In this document: one piece after another, positions 12,445 to 30,122 of the stretch
How positions within the stretch are numbered: the stretch's first letter is position 1
Layout: every line of letters starts with the position of its first letter
Source of the DNA: Acanthamoeba castellanii str. Neff
Lineage: Eukaryota; Discosea; Longamoebia; Acanthamoebidae
Reading direction: 5' to 3'
Assembly (NCBI RefSeq): GCF_000313135.1
Contig: NW_004457319.1
Coordinates: 62,773 to 126,772 of the forward strand
Length of the DNA: 64,000 nt
Position numbers and translations under genes: made by a program
Notes under the pieces: generated by a model
The model's input: the letters and a program-made list of their open reading frames with translations, nothing else
Told to the model about the DNA's origin: nothing
Database searches by the model: none

Positions 12445-12987
12445 TCACACTGAGGGGAAGTCAGGCCTTGGGACGCTCTGCCGCTGGCCTTCCTCCTTCT
12501 TCTCTGCTTCTGCACTGCCTTCGCGGCGCGGTCGCTTCGCCGTCGGCCCCATCGCTTCTCGCTCTAGGCCTGGGCCGGCTCGCAGCTCACGTGGGGCGGC
12601 ACTCTTACGCTTCCTCACCCCGGAGAGCTCGACCACCTTGTCACCACACTTGACGCCCGGAAGAAGAGACATGCAAGGGCGGCCGCTTCTTGGGCCGGGC
12701 GGAAGCGAGGAAGCGGGTGAGTCGGGCATGCTCTTCCACTCCTGCAGCTCATCCTGCATCATCTCGAGCAGCTCCAAGAACTCATCCATCATTCTAATCA
12801 AAAAGAAAACAAGAGAAGTCAGACGTCTTCTCCAGGTGCCTCACACCTCGAGCTTTGTTGATGTAGCAGAAGCCTCGTACCGGTGGCGGAGGTTGTTGGA
12901 CGAGAGCTCCTGCTCGTTCACGGGTACCATCGACGCGAGGTTGTTGGGCTGATGGTGCGGCGTCCTTCTGGTGTGTGCGGTCATCAT
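12445..12987 (-). CDS. Small nuclear-type protein of unknown family
   Basis: Two exons (12891-12987 and 12445-12793) join in frame to give a protein of about 148 residues. The N-terminus is polar (MMTAHTRRTPHHQPNN). Residues about 25-60 form an acidic amphipathic helix region (MMDEFLELLEMMQDELQEWK) likely to be a coiled coil or a helical bundle partner. The C-terminal half is basic and disordered with KRP/KRPRR clusters resembling nuclear localisation signals. I do not recognise the family; the helix-plus-basic-tail layout would suit a small subunit of a nuclear complex, but that is a guess. The doublet ATGATG at 12987/12984 makes the exact start ambiguous by one codon. Its 3' end converges on the glycyl-tRNA synthetase gene, 224 bp away. 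Confidence 0.6.
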
Positions 12988-13611
12988 CTTCGTCAAGCCC
13001 TCAAGCGTTGAGGTCAATGAAGTTGAGGCTGAAAGGTGTTAACAAGGTTCAGGTTTGGTAGAAGAAGAAGACCAAGCAGCGACGCGCACATGGCACCCAG
13101 AGGCCGTTCGTTCTGCGTGCTTTTTCTCCGCTGATCATGGAGTATGCCCCCCATAAAATTTAAAAAATGATTCATTAGTTTAGCTGTAAATGTTCCAAAT
13201 ATTTCCAAAGCGGGTTGGACGAGCTAAAAAGCAACACAGCACGTAAGCCGTAGCTTGCACATGGTGCTTTCCGTCAGACCGCTAACATGGGTCATTTTAA
13301 CTTACGCCAATTACCCCAGGCAGGCGAAACGAAACTAGCAAAATGAAGCGTGCATGCCCCTTATTTAGCGGACGTGTGGACGGCTGGACGTGGTGGGCCG
13401 CCGGTGCCTGGTAGGCCGAGGACTCTGTTTACCTGCTTGAGCCCAAGGCCGACGGCACCGACCGAAACCGCCTCATTGCCACCCTCCGGAACTACCTACT
13501 TCGAGAAGAAGGTCTTACATTCCCCGCTGATGCCCTTTCGCCAAGTTCCTTTCAACCAATATGCGCATCCAAACTTCAACATCGCACAACAGAGAACTGT
13601 GGTCGTGCGCC
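12988..13611. other. Intergenic stretch with a possible gene fragment
   Basis: No complete gene is visible in this 624-bp stretch. On the plus strand about 13420-13550 reads as a protein-like segment (VYLLEPKADGTDRNRLIATL, then RNYLLREEGLTF). It has an upstream in-frame TAG and no convincing exon before or after it, so it may be an eroded exon or chance. The remainder is upstream sequence of the small unknown gene and downstream sequence of the peptidase gene. Confidence 0.3.
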
Positions 13612-14366
13612 TCATCGCACTTCTCTCTCCTTCTTGGTGCGCTGGAGTCGTTCTCGTGGTACGCTCTCCAGCTTGTGCAGTCGCCAACCCCTGTCTAGCC
13701 GATACAGCGCTCGGCTTTCCACCAACCCAACAGGCACCTGTGCGTGGTTGTTGTGGCGCCAGAGTCAATACGATGCACATCACCATTACCATCGCCGTGA
13801 AGATACAGTGGGCACGTACGGCGCCAAAGACGTTGCTGTCGAGGCTCACGCTGGCGTTGTCGCCCTCGATCCAGCAGTAGCCGCGGGGCACCCGCACCAG
13901 CTTGGCGTCGTCGGTGTGGATGAGATCGTCGGGCAGGCCGGTCACTCGCTTGATCATCCGCTCCTTGGGCTCCTTCACCGACCTTGAGCCCGCTCACGAC
14001 CATCGACGGTCGCGCGTCGCCCAGTACCACCCGCAATGAGTCTTGATGCACACGACACACGCACAGGACACAACACACGACACACGCGACACAAAAGTAC
14101 CGGAGAACAACGACGTCGCCCCGGTGAAGGCCGTTCCTTCGGCTGCTGGTCAGCACCCAGTCGTTCTTCTCCAGAGTGGGGTACATCGACTCGCCCTGAG
14201 TGTGGGTGTGTCGTTTTGGTGGTCATTGGAGTCGACACGAGGGAGAAGTGAGTGGTGCGGTTGGCGGGTACCTCAACGCGGTATGCCCCATATGGGAAGG
14301 TGTCGGCGAGCATGTAGCCAAAGCAGTACCCCACACCCACGCCGAGTCCGTACTGCACCCCCAGCT
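13612..14366 (-). CDS. Mitochondrial inner-membrane signal peptidase, IMP1-like (S26)
   Basis: Serine-lysine peptidase of the S26 family that removes sorting signals from proteins at the inner mitochondrial membrane. The exon starting after CTAG at about 14366 reads LGVQYGLGVGVGYCFGYMLA, a membrane anchor. Next comes GESMYPTL with the expected catalytic serine, then NDWVLTSSRRNGLHRGDVVVLR. An intron leads to EPKERMIKRVTGLPDD with the catalytic lysine, and then VPRGYCWIEGDNASVSLDSNVFGA (box E, the GDN.. DS.. FG pattern). A last exon from about 13730 gives VPVGLVESRALYRLDRG and a basic tail ending at the TGA at 13612-13614. The initiating exon is not settled; an ATG at 14438 (MLARALFL) is in range but does not splice cleanly in phase. 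Length and motifs suit IMP1 rather than IMP2, though the distinction is not firm. Confidence 0.8.
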
Positions 14367-14657
14367 AGCAACCATTTCCGGTGATTAATTACAATTTATA
14401 TTGAAATGGACACTTAAAAAAAGGGCTCTGGCAAGCATCGCTGCCGGAGATCAAGGGCAAGGTTCAGAGGTTCAGAGCGAAGCCAAACATACTCTGAGTA
14501 ATCTGCTTGGCTTGCTTTCCATCTTCCACCAAGGTTAAATTCCTGGAATTGAGATGTTTTTCCCTTACCATTTTCTTTTCTTTCCTACATCCAGTACCTG
14601 CGCACAGCGAACCCCTTCGCACACGCTGCTGCTCGAGCAGGGGAGGCGAGCCACTGC

Positions 14658-17425
14658 TCAGAGGAGCTTGAAGCACTTCTTCTTTTCGTCGGGCCGACGC
14701 GGGATGAGCTGCATCAGAAGACCCGCTGGCCGGAGCGTGATGCTGAGCTGTGGCTTCATCTCGGCACCCGGTCCCAGTCGCAGCCTGGACACCGACCGAC
14801 AATCAACCACAGACTTTGTCGCCCAACAAACGGAAGAGGAGAAGGAGGGCGCCCTACCTGTAGTGCTGATAGATCATGACCAAGACGACCTTGGACTCCA
14901 TCAACGCCAAATTTTGGCCGATGCAGTTCCTCGGCCCTTCACCGAAAGGCGTGTATCTGCGCAGAAGAACAGTGTTGGCTCTCGTGTATCGTATGTGTCG
15001 TGTGTGTGTTGTGTGTGTGTGTGTGTGTGTGCGCGCGCGCGCGCGCGTGTGTCCTTACTTGTAACTGAAGCTGCCGGAAGCGAATCTCTCGGGGTTGAAG
15101 GTGAGCGGGTCGTCCCACAGATCGTCAGCTCGGTGCAGCAGCCACGGCCACACCTCGACATAGGTCTACGCAAGGGCGCCTGGTTAGAGGGGAGGGGACC
15201 AGGCCAAGTGCAACCACGACACGAACCACGAAACGAAATGGCCGCGTACCCCTTTGGGCAAGTGGTAGACCAGGCCATCCTTCTCGAGCGAAGTGTCCTG
15301 GTTGGTGATGCGCGTCGTTTGCATGGACACGGACGGGAAGAGTCTGCGCTCGGCCCGCGCGTGGAAACAATCATTAAAAAAATGAGCCGATGAGATCAAA
15401 GGGCGAACGAACGAGTATGAAGAGAAGTGGTTGGAGGACCGCACCGCATGCTTTCCTTCATGACCATGGGAAGGTACTTGAGCTTCTGGATGTCATCGTA
15501 GGTCGGCTCGCCCGTGCCAATGATCTCATCGATCTGGTGGTGCCAAACTGTCAGTCTCACATCGCTACTTATGTGGGTTTTTATAGAAACATATATAGAA
15601 AAAAATGGGAATAAATTTCTAAATATATGTAAAGTTTTGAGCGGGTGGTCGCAAACCTCGTCGATGACTTTCTGTTCGACGTCGGGGTGTTGGGACAGAA
15701 GATAACAGGTGAACGCCAGCGAAGCGGCCGTCGTTTCTGAATAGTCGTTGCCGAGTCAGTCATGGTTGAAGCGGTGCGGAGGTGAAGCAATCAGTACCAT
15801 GGCCGGCAATGAGGAAGGTGATGAGTTCGTCCGCCAATTGGTTCTCGTCGAGCCTTTCGTGCGTGTCCGGGTCTGGTGGGTTGCAGAGAGGTGTTGTGTG
15901 CGTAAGCAGATACGTTGTGGTGCCGTGTGCACTTGCCACGCAGCGTGGTGTGATGCGCGAACCTTCGGCAGCAAGCAGCCGGCCTAAGAGATCCTTGGCG
16001 TTTTGGAGGTCCTCATCACTCTCCTTGCGCATCTTGATCATAGCTCGGATCTCGCCCAGAAGCACTGCCTTGGCGTGATCTGCACCGCGGTGTCCACAAA
16101 ACATAAAGAATTATAATTTTTAGTTTATAAACTAAACATGGGCCGGCAGCATCAACACCGGGGGGGGGGGTGGAGAGGGTACTGAAGCGCCTCGAAGACG
16201 GGAGGAAGGGAATTTTCCACCACGACGCGGTCTGGAAGATTCGCTCTTCGGTCTGCAGCAGGATCGTGGACACCGCCGTTGGGAGCAGCCCCTGGCTGTC
16301 CTGCAGCGAATTGAACGCATAGCCGAAGCCCGAGATCCCTACCATACCCCCGCTTTGTCAGCAGTTGTGCGTGTGTGCGTGTGTGCGTGCGCGTGCGCGT
16401 CGTTGTGTGTCGTGTGTCGTGTGCGGTGCGCAAAAAGGAGCGTGTGGATAGGTACCAATAACGTCGAGTGTGACCTTGGTCATGTAGATGTGCAGGTTAA
16501 TGGGCTCGGGCGGCAGTTCCTTCCAAATGTTGAGCAGCGTGCGGGTCACTTCGACGAAGCAAGGCACCATCCGCTTTAGGTACGTGTTACCAAAGCTCGG
16601 ATTCTGATGTGCGCATTTTAAGTGGTGTGTGTATCGTGTGTGTGTTGTGTGCGTGTGCGTGTGCGTGTGCGTGTGCGTGTGCGTGTGCGTGTGCGTGTGC
16701 GTGTGCGTGTCGAATGTATGGTGAGCTGCAGAAAAGAGCCGGCATGTGCGAAGAGTGGACGAACCATGATCTTGCGCTGCCGCTTCCAGGGCTCGCCGTT
16801 GGCCAGCAGCAGGCCGTGGCCGATGACGGCGGTGATGACCGGATCGCGATCCTTGTCAAAGTGGCTGCTGTTCGTGTTCAGCACCGTCTTCACGAACGCC
16901 GGGTCGGAGATCACCACCACAGGGTCTGCCACCACCACCAACCACACCACACCACACCACCAGCGAATGAAATATGAATACATTTTTTTAAAAAAAAAAG
17001 AGAGAGAGAGAGAAATAAATCAGAAAGAAGACGAACGCAGCCACGGGTGACGTACCGGTGAAGTAGTAGTACTTGAAAATGGGTCCATACGTCTTGCGGT
17101 ACTGGGCGAAGGCGACGAGAGGGTCGCCCATCATTTCCAGCACGTTTCCAACGACGGGCAGGGGCGGCGGGCCGGGAATGTTCACCAGCAGCGACCGCTT
17201 GGGCGAGAGGCACTGTGCGCCGGCCGAGGGCGCACGCAACACGAACGACACGTCAGCACTTTTTCCTCATCCTCAAGTAAAAATAAAATCATTGATAAAG
17301 ATTACACAACAAGAATGGTGGGGTGTGGCAATAAATCATGAAAGGGGGCTGCTCTTTACCTGGTTGAGAAGTATGACGCACAGCCAGCAAAACCCCAGCC
17401 CAATCGCTACATCAATGAGCAGCAT
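14658..17425 (-). CDS. Cytochrome P450, membrane-anchored
   Basis: Haem-thiolate monooxygenase, likely on the endoplasmic reticulum. The ATG at 17425 starts an N-terminal anchor (MLLIDVAIGLGFCWLCVILL), followed across an intron by the proline-rich hinge IPGPPPLPVVGN. Later exons give NGEPWKRQRKIMVRPLF (C helix), FLIAGHGTETTAAS (I helix oxygen-activation motif), KESMRLFPSV (K helix ExxR), NPERF and FGEGPRNCIGQNLA containing the cysteine that binds haem. The last exon reads LRLGPGAEMKPQLSITL and ends at TGA 14658-14660. About eleven exons are present; introns hold GT/GC simple repeats, notably at 16647-16710. All diagnostic P450 residues are intact, so it should be active; the substrate cannot be read from sequence. 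It is divergent from the receptor RasGAP gene across 285 bp. Confidence 0.92.
16647..16710. repeat. GTGCGT hexamer microsatellite in a P450 intron
   Basis: About ten near-perfect copies of the 6-bp unit GTGCGT (alternating purine-pyrimidine) lie inside an intron of the P450 gene. The same unit recurs in introns of two other genes in this window, at 23123-23170 and 25954-26038. Confidence 0.9.
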
Positions 17426-17710
17426 TTCCGCCACAATCTGGTATGCGTACAGCAGCCCAGAGTGCCACGCCGCACTTTGGTCCTTCTTGGGAGGAATAAG
17501 CCCTTTCACTGAGGGTGCTTCAAGAGTGCCCAACACGCTTTTATAATTATCATTTATTCTCCGTTTTCAGTTCACCAACAGCCCACCGACATTCTTAGAA
17601 TTCCAAAGAGCTTGTTTCCCTTCCATGCGTTTCTATTGGGCCGATCTAACTCGCCATACTTTCACATTCCTCGTCGGGGCTGGTGCAAGCCTTGCGCGAT
17701 CACACTGACA
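17426..17710. promoter_or_regulatory. Shared promoter region between P450 and receptor RasGAP
   Basis: The two divergent start codons at 17425 (minus) and 17711 (plus) leave 285 bp for both promoters. An AT-rich patch at 17541-17560 (TTTTATAATTATCATTTATT) is the only notable composition change and could contain a core promoter. Confidence 0.4.
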
Positions 17711-18763
17711 ATGATACGCAACGGCTCTCTCTTTTCTTTCTTCGTACTTTTATCGCTTTCGTTCTGCCTCAACTTCTTCACTGCACCTTGTGCACAAGCC
17801 AAGCTCGTAGCCTACTACAACTTCGATGGTTCGTCATCTTTCCTCCTCTCTTTCTCTTTGTGTTCTCTTGAGTATTGGTACTGGTAATTACTGGGACTGT
17901 GAAGCTGCACGACCCATTGTTTTCTTCTGAACTCAACAATCAAATACATCTTCATCTTTCACAGACACCACCTACAGCGGCGCCACCGGCTACTGCGGCA
18001 ACACAGTACCAAGTGCGGCTCCGGTCTCCTCGCGCGTTCCGGAGTTGCACAACTCCACAACAGAAAACGCACTCACCGATTTTGATCTCCTCTTTTGTCG
18101 CTTTCGTTCTTGCCGCTCCTCCGTGCAGGCGGAGAACCAATTGGGCCGGCTTCATTCTCGAGCGACGAAGGCAGATTCAATGGGAGCCTGGCTCTACCAA
18201 CATCGACCTCTATGCTGCGTACTTCTTGCCTCGCAACTGCCAGTTGGTGTCGTGTGTCGTGCGTGTCCCGTGTGTCGTGTCTGAAAGAGTGCTGGGTGGG
18301 TGTGCAGAGTTGCCCAACTTGGACATGTTCCCGGGGCTCAACACATCACAGTGGTCCGTGTCGGTGTGGGTCAAGTTCAACATGAGCACCCCCTCTCAAA
18401 AGGAACGAATTGTGCTCCACAAAGGCGGCAGCTTGCGTCTGCAGCTTGCTGCGAGCTCCAGCACCAGTTGGAAGTATAGGGTACCACTGAACCGGCCTGC
18501 GTTCTTTTGCCTGACAATGTTGCACACATACTTATATATCAACACACACACTCACCTCACTTCTCTCGATCAGCTGCTATGCAAGGTCGTGTTCACGACA
18601 TCTGTGGTGACCTCAGCCACCACCGCTTACAACTTCTACAACCAAGACACAATCTACTGGAATCACATCGCATGCATCTACAACACCACCCACGTGTGCG
18701 TCACGAGCAACGGCACTGTTGCTGATTGCGCAGCAGGTGCGTCTATCTACTAGCCCACTCCAA

Positions 18764-18851
<88 letters not shown>

Positions 18852-21820
18852 CCACACACACACGCCAGGCTTACCAAACTATGTCCTCCACAGCCGCTGC
18901 TGCACAGATCACCCCAAACACGGAAATCATGTACGTGTCACGGAGCAGCGCTGGTAATATGCGCGGGTGGGTGGACGAGCTCAAGTTTTACGATCACGCA
19001 CTGAGCGCGCAGGAGCTGCAGCTCCTCTACACCGCGTCCGCCAGCAACGACCTCCCCATCGCTTCTATTGGTTTTGACTCCTCTCGTTGGCAGGCCTTCC
19101 TGTGACGAATTCCATCATCGGCTGACCACTCTCTTTCCCCCTTCGTCGCGACGCTCCAGGCAACATTACGGAATTGTCCGTCCCGGCGCCGTCGACGATC
19201 GAAGTGGCTGGCGCGGGTACCGACCAGCGGCAGGCCTACTCCGGCGATCCCGGCTCGCAGCTGACCTACCAGTGGAGCCTCCTGAGCAGCACGTGCTCGA
19301 TCGGAACCTTCTTAGAGCCCTTGGCCCAGACGGCCACGCTCACTACCAACGCCCTCGGTTCGTTCCAGGTGCGAAGAACAAACATTCTCTTTGGTTGGTT
19401 GTGATTCTTCACATTTCCATTTGGCCTGACCCGCGCTGTGGTGTCTCAACAGTTGACGCTGTGCGTGGATGACGGCGAGCTGGTCTCGAGCGTGAGCGTC
19501 AATGCCAAGGCGGTGCCCGGCAGGCCAGTGATCAGCTTCCAGTCGGTCGGTCCGCTGGTCAGCGTGCCGAGCGGCTCGATCAATTTCGCCATCACCGTCG
19601 TGGCATCGTCGTTGCCTACGCCAAATTACCAGTGGCAGTACATGGTGATGGAGCTGACCAACTCCACCACCAACGACACTCTGGACGACACGAGCGGCAC
19701 TCCCCTCGACGCCCGATGGCAAGACGATTTTGACCATGTCGGGCATAGCGACCTGATTCCTCGCGCCGGCAACGCCACTCTGCAACCGGTAACAAAGCGC
19801 GCGCGCACTAGCGCGCTGTCTCGTCGCTAACCCATTTGTTTGATGGTGCGTAAGGCGTGGTACAACATTGAGGGTGCGACTCAAAATGCGCTGCTGGTCA
19901 ACGGGACGGAGGAATTCAACAATCAGACCTACCGCTGCGTGATCAGCAATGCCGTCTCCTACGTCACGAGCGACGAATTCCTGGTCACCATCGTGGCCGC
20001 GGCACCATCTCCCTCCGCCGATTCCAGGTAGGCACTGCTCGCCGTAGCCGCACTCCCTCGAAGTACAGTGTGCCAATACCCTGTGTCGTGCGTATGTCGT
20101 GTGTCGTGCGTGTGTGTCGTGTCGTGTCGTGTCGTGTCGTGTTGCTCGTAGCGGAGCGGACACGGGTGCGATCATCGGAGGAGTGGTTGGCGGTGTGAGC
20201 GGCCTGTGCGTGTTCTTGCTGCTCCTGCTGGCTCTGCTCTTCATTGTCGCCCTCAAGCGGAAGAGCAACCGCCAGAAGAAGCTCAGCCAGCCCGACTACG
20301 AGGAGCTGGCCTACGCGGATGTCGATGATGTGGTGATGACCAGGAAGATGCAGGAGGTATGTGCGCATACAAGCGTTGGCTGCAGCTCAAACTTGATTGC
20401 AATGAGCGCTTACACGACCGAGCTTCTTCTCTCGGTCGACTACAGTACTACTCTCAGCTGGAGCGCCTCATGTTCGTCGAAGATGGCCGCCTCGCCACCG
20501 CCATCTTCGAAATCGCTTCCTCCACCGATGCCGACAAGGTAAACAGTGTGCTGTGTGCAATGACGTGCGAATTGTGTGTGGCGTTGCTCATCATTTCATG
20601 TCTCTACTCAGGTATCGAAGGCGCTGATGCGCGTCTACGAGTTCCAGCAGCGAGGCTACGAGCTCATCGAGCGCCAGATCTCCAAGGAGGTCGCGATGGC
20701 GTCGGACGAAGGCACCCTGTTCCGGGCCAACAGCCTGGCGGCCAAGCTGTTCAGCTCCTACGTGCGCATGATCGCCATGCCGTTCACCTGGTTCATGCTC
20801 GTTACCTCGGTCAACTCCATCAACGACAACGCTGTGGATTCATTCGGAGATGAGGGTACGCCATCTCTCGGTGCTGGCAGCACTTTCTTCTGCGTGACTG
20901 GAAGAAATGACACACAACACTCACGACACGCGACACACATGACACACTACAAAACACACAGATGGAAACACGTCGTCGAGCAAGCGGGCGCGGTACATGG
21001 TGGAAGCAGACGACGATGACTTGCAGAATGGCCACACGCCCATGGACGTGTTCCGCGTGTCGTCGATGGAGATCGATCCGCACAAGATGGGCGATGCGGC
21101 CGACGCCACCATCAACAGCCTCGAGCTGTGGCTCGTGGCACAGAAGCTCTACAAGTGCATCGTCGACAGCGAGAAGATGATGCCGATCCAGATCAAGCAG
21201 CTCATGCGCCACATCGACGCCGAGGTCGGCGCCAAGTTCGGACCATCGGCGCAACAGGCCCAGTTCCGGGCCATCGGCGGCTTCCTGTTCCTTCGCATGG
21301 TGTGCCCTGCCCTCATGGCGCCCCAAGTGTTCGGCCTGCTCGACGGCCCTCCCCACCCGGTACCATCCCACACACGCCCTCATCCGCCTTCGTTCTTTTC
21401 CCTTCCTTCATTCTTCCTTCGCTTTCGCTTTTTGTGGCCTCTGACTCTTTTTGTTCTTTCATCAAACAGGTGGCGCAGAGGCAGCTGATCCTGGTGTCGA
21501 AGGTGTTGCAAAACCTGGCCAACGATACACTGCCGGGCGCCAAGGAGGCCTACATGGAGCAGCTCAACAGTTTCATCGTCACCAACAAGCCCAGCCTGGA
21601 GCGGTTCTACGAGGCGATCATCTCCGGCGCCGACAAGGGCAAGCCCACCGAGAGCGAGGTGCCGCAGAAGGCGCGCCTGAGCGGTCTAGCCGTGCTGCAC
21701 ACATTCGTGTCGGCGAACCTCGCCGCGATCGAGAAGCAGCTGGAGAGCGACAGGGCTGGCGACGAGCTCCTCGAAGAGCTCAAGAGCGTGTTGGCCGAAC
21801 TCAACGAAGACAGTGTCTAA
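17711..21820 (+). CDS. Transmembrane receptor-like RasGAP (LamG, Ig/PKD-like ectodomain, cytoplasmic RasGAP)
   Basis: A single-pass surface protein predicted to switch off Ras. The ATG at 17711 opens a signal peptide (MIRNGSLFSFFVLLSLSFCL, then NFFTAPCAQA). A LamG/concanavalin-like domain follows (KLVAYYNFD, SVSVWVKFNM, IYWNHIACIYN, GWVDELKFYDHALSAQELQ). Then come PKD/Ig-like modules at about 19160-20030 (LTYQWSLLS, LTLCVDDGELV, NYQWQYM, TYRCVISNAVSY). The transmembrane helix is GGVSGLCVFLLLLLALLFIV (about 20185-20255) with a basic stop-transfer. The cytoplasmic part (about 20440-21700) is a RasGAP: TLFRANSLAAKLFSSY, with FR at the arginine-finger position, and GGFLFLRMVCPALMAP, matching the family FLR..CPA signature. 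It ends with a coiled coil and TAA at 21818-21820. An intron contains the 90-bp CGCA repeat. Catalytic residues look intact. RasGAP domains are usually cytosolic, so this architecture is unusual. Confidence 0.85.
18763..18852. repeat. ACGC tetranucleotide microsatellite, about 22 copies
   Basis: An uninterrupted run of the 4-bp unit ACGC, 90 bp long, lies in an intron of the receptor RasGAP gene between the exons ending near 18736 and starting near 18869. Being perfect, it is likely to be length-polymorphic. Confidence 0.95.
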
Positions 21821-21960
21821 TATTTGCCACTAATAGAAATATCTTAAATATTTCACCTGCGCGTGCTTGCGAACGGCGTTAAAGCAGGAATTTGAAGCAT
21901 CATCACAGAACGCCAACAAAGAAAACAACATTCAGTGAATGGCGGCCAGTCCGAAGAAAT

Positions 21961-23513
21961 ATGGAGAAGGAAGGCAGGCCACGTGAAGAGGTCACCAGCA
22001 AGCAACCTAAAGTCACCTACTTGTCTGGCGGCGCTGACTATCGCGGGCTTGTCAACCTGGGCACCACCGACCCCCTCAACTGTCTGGCGCAGACACTCTT
22101 CATGACCCCCGAGTTCCGGCGCAGCCTCTACCACTGGGACGCCGGCCAGCTCACTGCCGCCGAGCAGGCCGACTGTTGGCCTCTGCAGCTGCAGCGGCTC
22201 TTTGCGCGGCTCCAGTTCGGCCTGGGCTCCGCAGCCGTGCCCACGCGAGCGCTGAACCAGAGCTTCAGGGACCCCTCCTGCGCCGGGGGTCCAGATCAGC
22301 TGTACGCGCTGCAGCACAACTTGCGAGCGCTCTGCCTGGCCGCCTTCGATCTCCTCGCAGAACGCTTCGCGGGCACGCCACAAGGTTGGTTTCTGTCATC
22401 TGAAAGACCCTCCTTGGGCTTGATGAGTCAACTGAACTCACTTCAGAGTTCAGAGCGAATGCTACAGGAGCTGTTCCAGTGGCGACTGTTGAACTATGTG
22501 CAGTGCTTGGCGTGTGGCTTTGAGGTGCTCTCCACCCGCCCGCCAGAAGAAAAAAACGACTACGTTGGCTGATCGGTTTATGTGCTGCTCATCAGCGCAC
22601 GTACCAAGAGGACTGTCTGGACATGATGCTCGATGTCCGACATGTCAACAGTCTGGCCGAAGCGCTCGACCAGCTTGTGGCCCCCGAGAAACTCTGCGAC
22701 GACAATCGTTGGCAATGTGCTGGCTGCGAATCACTGGTTTGTTCGTTCTTTTGCCAAAAGCCAGCGCGCGATTGATGGCGCTCTAACCGACTGTTGTTGA
22801 TTCAACCCAGGTCGATGCCCGCAAAGGGCTCAAGATCACGGAGCTGCCCTATATTCTGTGGCTACACCTCGACCGCTTCCAGTACGATTGGCAGGCCGGC
22901 GCCACGGTCAAGCTCAACCACGTCGTTGAGTTCCCGCACATCATCGATCTTGGCGGCTATGTGGACGACGGGTCGACATCGGGCTCGGGGGTGAGCCAAC
23001 CGGCATGCCACACCTACGAGCTCTACTCGGTGCTGGTCCACCTCGGCTCGGCCGCGAGTGGCCACCACTTCAATTACACCAAATCCTTTGAGAAGGAAAA
23101 ATGGTACGATCGTAACTCGTTCGTGCGTGTGCGTGTGCGTGTGCGTGTGCGTGTGCGTGTGCGTGCGTGTTTTGTCATCTTGCTCATCCTTGACGGACGG
23201 CTTGATTCACCAGGTATGCGTTCAGCGACATGACCGTTACTGAGGTCGTTGAGGACCAGGGCTCTTCGATGCACCTTGCCAACAGCTCCGCGATGCGTAA
23301 GTATGGGGACAGCTCAGCGTTCATGCTGTGCTACAGGTACACGGACAGGCCCTTGCACACACACACCCGATCAGACCACTGCAAAACGCTAACAAAGGTC
23401 ATGTGCGCCGCAGGCGAGTGGACAAGGACCGCAATATCAGTACCGTACGGCCGGAGGAGGTGCCCGAACAGCTCAAAAACATCCAACCAGAAGGGCCCGG
23501 GCGTGTGTCCTGA
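21961..23513 (+). CDS. USP-family ubiquitin hydrolase homologue lacking the catalytic cysteine
   Basis: The fold is that of ubiquitin-specific proteases of the USP40/USP47 kind. After a short polar start comes YRGLVNLGTTDPLNCLAQTL then FMTPEFRRSLY, the Cys-box; the position normally held by the nucleophile (consensus NLGNTCYMNS) is aspartate here (codon 22069-22071), and a cysteine sits four residues later. Following exons give the finger region with C-x2-C pairs (VQCLACGFEV, WQCAGCESL), ITELPYILWLHLDRFQYD, then the His-box region (YELYSVLVHLG, ASGHHFNYTKSFEKEKWY, FSDMTVTEV) and DSSAFMLCYR. It ends in a charged tail at TGA 23511-23513. The His and Asp box residues appear to be kept. The protein is therefore likely catalytically dead or strongly impaired, perhaps a ubiquitin-binding scaffold (inference). 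An intron holds a GTGCGT repeat at 23123-23170. ATG 21961 is the first in frame. Confidence 0.78.
23123..23170. repeat. GTGCGT hexamer microsatellite in a USP-like intron
   Basis: About seven copies of the same GTGCGT unit seen at 16647-16710, located in the intron just before the final His-box exon of the USP-like gene. Confidence 0.9.
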
Positions 23514-23549
23514 TGTGGATATGTATGTACATTCACAAACAAAGCTGTC

Positions 23550-29812
<6,263 letters not shown>

Positions 29813-30122
29813 GGCGGGGTGGAGTTAGAAAAAACCAGGAAATGCTTCAGTGGCCAACAAAGGAAGAGGCGCCGACAGTTCTGCCGACCCAGCCATTCGC
29901 CAGCAACAAAGAACCCGACATGTAGATTATATAGATATTCCCCGACATGTAGAATCTTCGGGTTCTCGTGATCTGCCGAGGGGAGGCTGTGAGGTTGATC
30001 CCCTTGCTCCGAGCTCGCCCTTAACCGATGACGTTGTATGGACCATCACCACTAAATGTCCCCAATGTGCGCCAAAGGAGGGCTATTTGCGTTCCTAGCA
30101 AAGGGTGCTACTCGTTCTTCCT
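29813..30122. other. Intergenic region, promoter of the ABCC gene
   Basis: 310 bp between the ABCC start and the stop codon of the F-box/LRR gene, both on the minus strand. An AT-rich segment (ATTATATAGATATTCC, 29926-29941) lies between two copies of CCCGACATGTAGA (29907 region and 29940 region). No gene is visible. Confidence 0.4.

Noticed and set aside
18719..19105. Open frames through the ACGC microsatellite
   Set aside because: The repeat is open in several frames on both strands and lies between good splice sites, so it is intronic.
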